From: Candidatus Falkowbacteria bacterium RIFOXYC2_FULL_47_12
GTDB taxonomy: Bacteria; Patescibacteriota; Patescibacteriia; Patescibacteriales; XYC2-FULL-47-12
Reading direction: 5' to 3'
DNA length: 12,735 nucleotides
Assembly: GCA_001778285.1 (NCBI GenBank)
Contig: MFGL01000005.1
Location: 1 to 12,735 of the forward strand
Position 1 is the stretch's first letter. Every line of letters begins with the position of its first letter. The notes beneath the pieces were generated by a model, which was not told where the DNA came from, made no database searches, and worked only from the letters and a program-made list of their open reading frames with translations. The translations under genes were made by a program, and so were the position numbers. Below are positions 11,728-12,735 of this stretch, piece by piece.

Positions 11728-12684
11728 ATGGATTACCGTCATGAACCGGTTATGCTCAAGGAGGTAATGGATTTCCTGCGCGTCCAGAGCGGTGATACGG
11801 TTGTTGACTGCACGCTGGGCGGCGGCGGCTACACGAACGTTATTTCTCAAACGGTGGGCGATAGCGGTACGGTCTTGGCAATTGACGCCGACGAAATGGC
11901 CATTCGGAACGCGGAATTTAAAATTCAAAATTCAGAATTAGGACAAAATATAATTTTAGCGCATGACAATTTTCGCAACCTTAAAAAAATTATTGAAAAA
12001 AACCAGCTGCAAGAAATTCGGGCTATTGTTTTTGATTGTGGCCTATCATCAGCTCAACTCCAGGACCGAACTCGCGGATTTAGCTTTGAACTGGATGCGC
12101 CGCTGAACATGAGTTTTGGAATTCACCCGCCTGCCGGCGAGGCAGGGCATATAGCAACGGAAGACATTATTAATAAATGGCAATTAGAGAAACTAAAAGA
12201 AATAATCAGAAACTACGGCGAGGAGCGTTTTGCCGGAAGAATCGCGAGTGCGATTGTAAGAAACCGGCTGTTTTTCCGGACAAAAGAATTAGCAAATGCT
12301 ATCAGGGCGGCAGTGCCGAACAATTACGAACGGGGCAGAATTGACCCGGCCACGCGGACGTTTCAGGCGCTGCGCATTGCAACCAACGATGAACTGGCGA
12401 GTTTGCAAGAAGGACTCGCGGCCGCTGTTGACGCGCTTGCGGCCGGCGGCAGAGTGGTTGTTGTTTCGTTTCATTCGCTGGAAGACAGAATCGTCAAGCA
12501 GCTTTTCAAACGCGAAGCGAGTGCGTGCGTGTGCCCGCCGGAGGTTCTGCAGTGCGTTTGTAACCATCAGCCGCGTTTAAAAATTTTAACCAAAAAAGTA
12601 GTGGCCGCAACGGCCGCAGAAATCGCGCGCAATCCCCGGGCGCGGAGCGCGAAATTACGGGCGGCGGAAAAATTAAACTTTTAA
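11728..12684 (+). CDS. rsmH: 16S rRNA (cytosine1402-N4)-methyltransferase RsmH (MraW)
   Basis: RsmH uses S-adenosylmethionine to methylate N4 of C1402 in the decoding centre of 16S rRNA. The 318-residue protein has the full set of family motifs: H-E-P-V-M (5-9), the SAM loop V-D-C-T-L-G-G-G-G-Y-T (26-36), A-I-D-A-D (51-55), F-D-C-G-L-S-S-A-Q-L-Q-D (102-113), N-Y-G-E-E-R-F-A (162-169), P-A-T-R-T-F-Q-A-L-R-I (207-217), S-F-H-S-L-E-D-R-I-V-K (247-257), and the C-x-C pairs at 267-269 and 276-278. It ends R-N-P-R-A-R-S-A-K-L-R-A-A-E. The loop at 131-143 is a few residues longer than usual and carries a palindrome. No strong Shine-Dalgarno site is present. It belongs to the mra cluster. Confidence 0.97.
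   Translation: MDYRHEPVMLKEVMDFLRVQSGDTVVDCTLGGGGYTNVISQTVGDSGTVLAIDADEMAIRNAEFKIQNSELGQNIILAHDNFRNLKKIIEKNQLQEIRAIVFDCGLSSAQLQDRTRGFSFELDAPLNMSFGIHPPAGEAGHIATEDIINKWQLEKLKEIIRNYGEERFAGRIASAIVRNRLFFRTKELANAIRAAVPNNYERGRIDPATRTFQALRIATNDELASLQEGLAAAVDALAAGGRVVVVSFHSLEDRIVKQLFKREASACVCPPEVLQCVCNHQPRLKILTKKVVAATAAEIARNPRARSAKLRAAEKLNF
12130..12146. repeat. GC-rich short palindrome inside rsmH
   Basis: CCTGCC (12130-12135) pairs with GGCAGG (12141-12146) around GGCGA; an overlapping alternative pairs CGCC (12129-12132) with GGCG (12136-12139). It encodes P-P-A-G-E-A-G in a variable loop of RsmH and resembles the tsaB palindromes in being an in-frame addition. Confidence 0.55.
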
Positions 12685-12687
12685 CTT

Positions 12688-12735
12688 ATGGACAAGGAGG
12701 AACAACAAGCAAAAGACTCTGCGTACGCGCTCAAT
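12688..12735 (+). CDS. start of the next mra-cluster gene, possibly ftsL (partial)
   Basis: An ATG three bases after the rsmH stop opens a frame reading M-D-K-E-E-Q-Q-A-K-D-S-A-Y-A-L-N to the end of the window. The tight spacing implies co-transcription and coupling with rsmH. In mra clusters ftsL or a penicillin-binding protein gene usually comes next. Only 16 codons are visible, so identity rests on position alone. Confidence 0.55.
   Translation, partial: MDKEEQQAKDSAYALN

Overview
The window looks like chromosomal DNA from a member of the Candidate Phyla Radiation (Patescibacteria, Parcubacteria-like). The evidence is indirect: a very small TsaB, genes that mostly lack a Shine-Dalgarno site, many proteins without recognisable family, a Thr-Pro-rich surface protein, a DUF378 membrane protein, and short palindromes inserted inside conserved genes. 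The standard bacterial code fits, because TGA acts as stop in several places. No rRNA, tRNA, CRISPR array or transposase gene was seen.

Layout. (1) Positions 3-2789 hold the 3' part of a large secreted or surface protein: tandem aromatic-rich domains, a Thr/Pro linker of about 245 residues, an Ig-like domain and two related C-terminal beta domains. It is cut by the left edge of the window. (2) Positions 2922-4146 are the rplJ-rplL operon, with a strong extended -10 promoter, an L10 leader RNA, a likely attenuator and a clear terminator. (3) Positions 4162-4474 hold a small DUF378 two-helix membrane protein with its own promoter and a good ribosome binding site. (4) Positions 4543-6813 (minus) encode an unrecognised large membrane protein that reads as a degenerate PP2C-like cytosolic domain, one membrane helix, a coiled-coil stalk and an external beta-propeller-like domain. 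(5) Divergent from it, 6932-8139 hold a winged-helix plus degenerate nucleotidyltransferase protein, with a translationally coupled protein of unknown function. The two units share a promoter region centred on a perfect palindrome. (6) Positions 8220-9954 (minus) carry a long coiled-coil protein and a small helical protein. (7) Positions 10051-10542 hold a short tsaB, probably leaderless, carrying two palindromic inserts. (8) Positions 10668-12735 are the start of the division and cell-wall (mra) cluster: promoter, MraZ-box-like repeats, a structured leader, mraZ, a MITE-like inverted-repeat element, a 43-residue membrane peptide, rsmH, and the first 16 codons of a gene in the ftsL position.

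Two groups of signals stand out. The first is the possible receptor/regulator pair in regions 4 and 5. The second is the set of short palindromic or inverted-repeat elements in and beside core genes (tsaB twice, rsmH, and the mraZ-rsmH gap), which suggests small repeat elements able to insert in frame.
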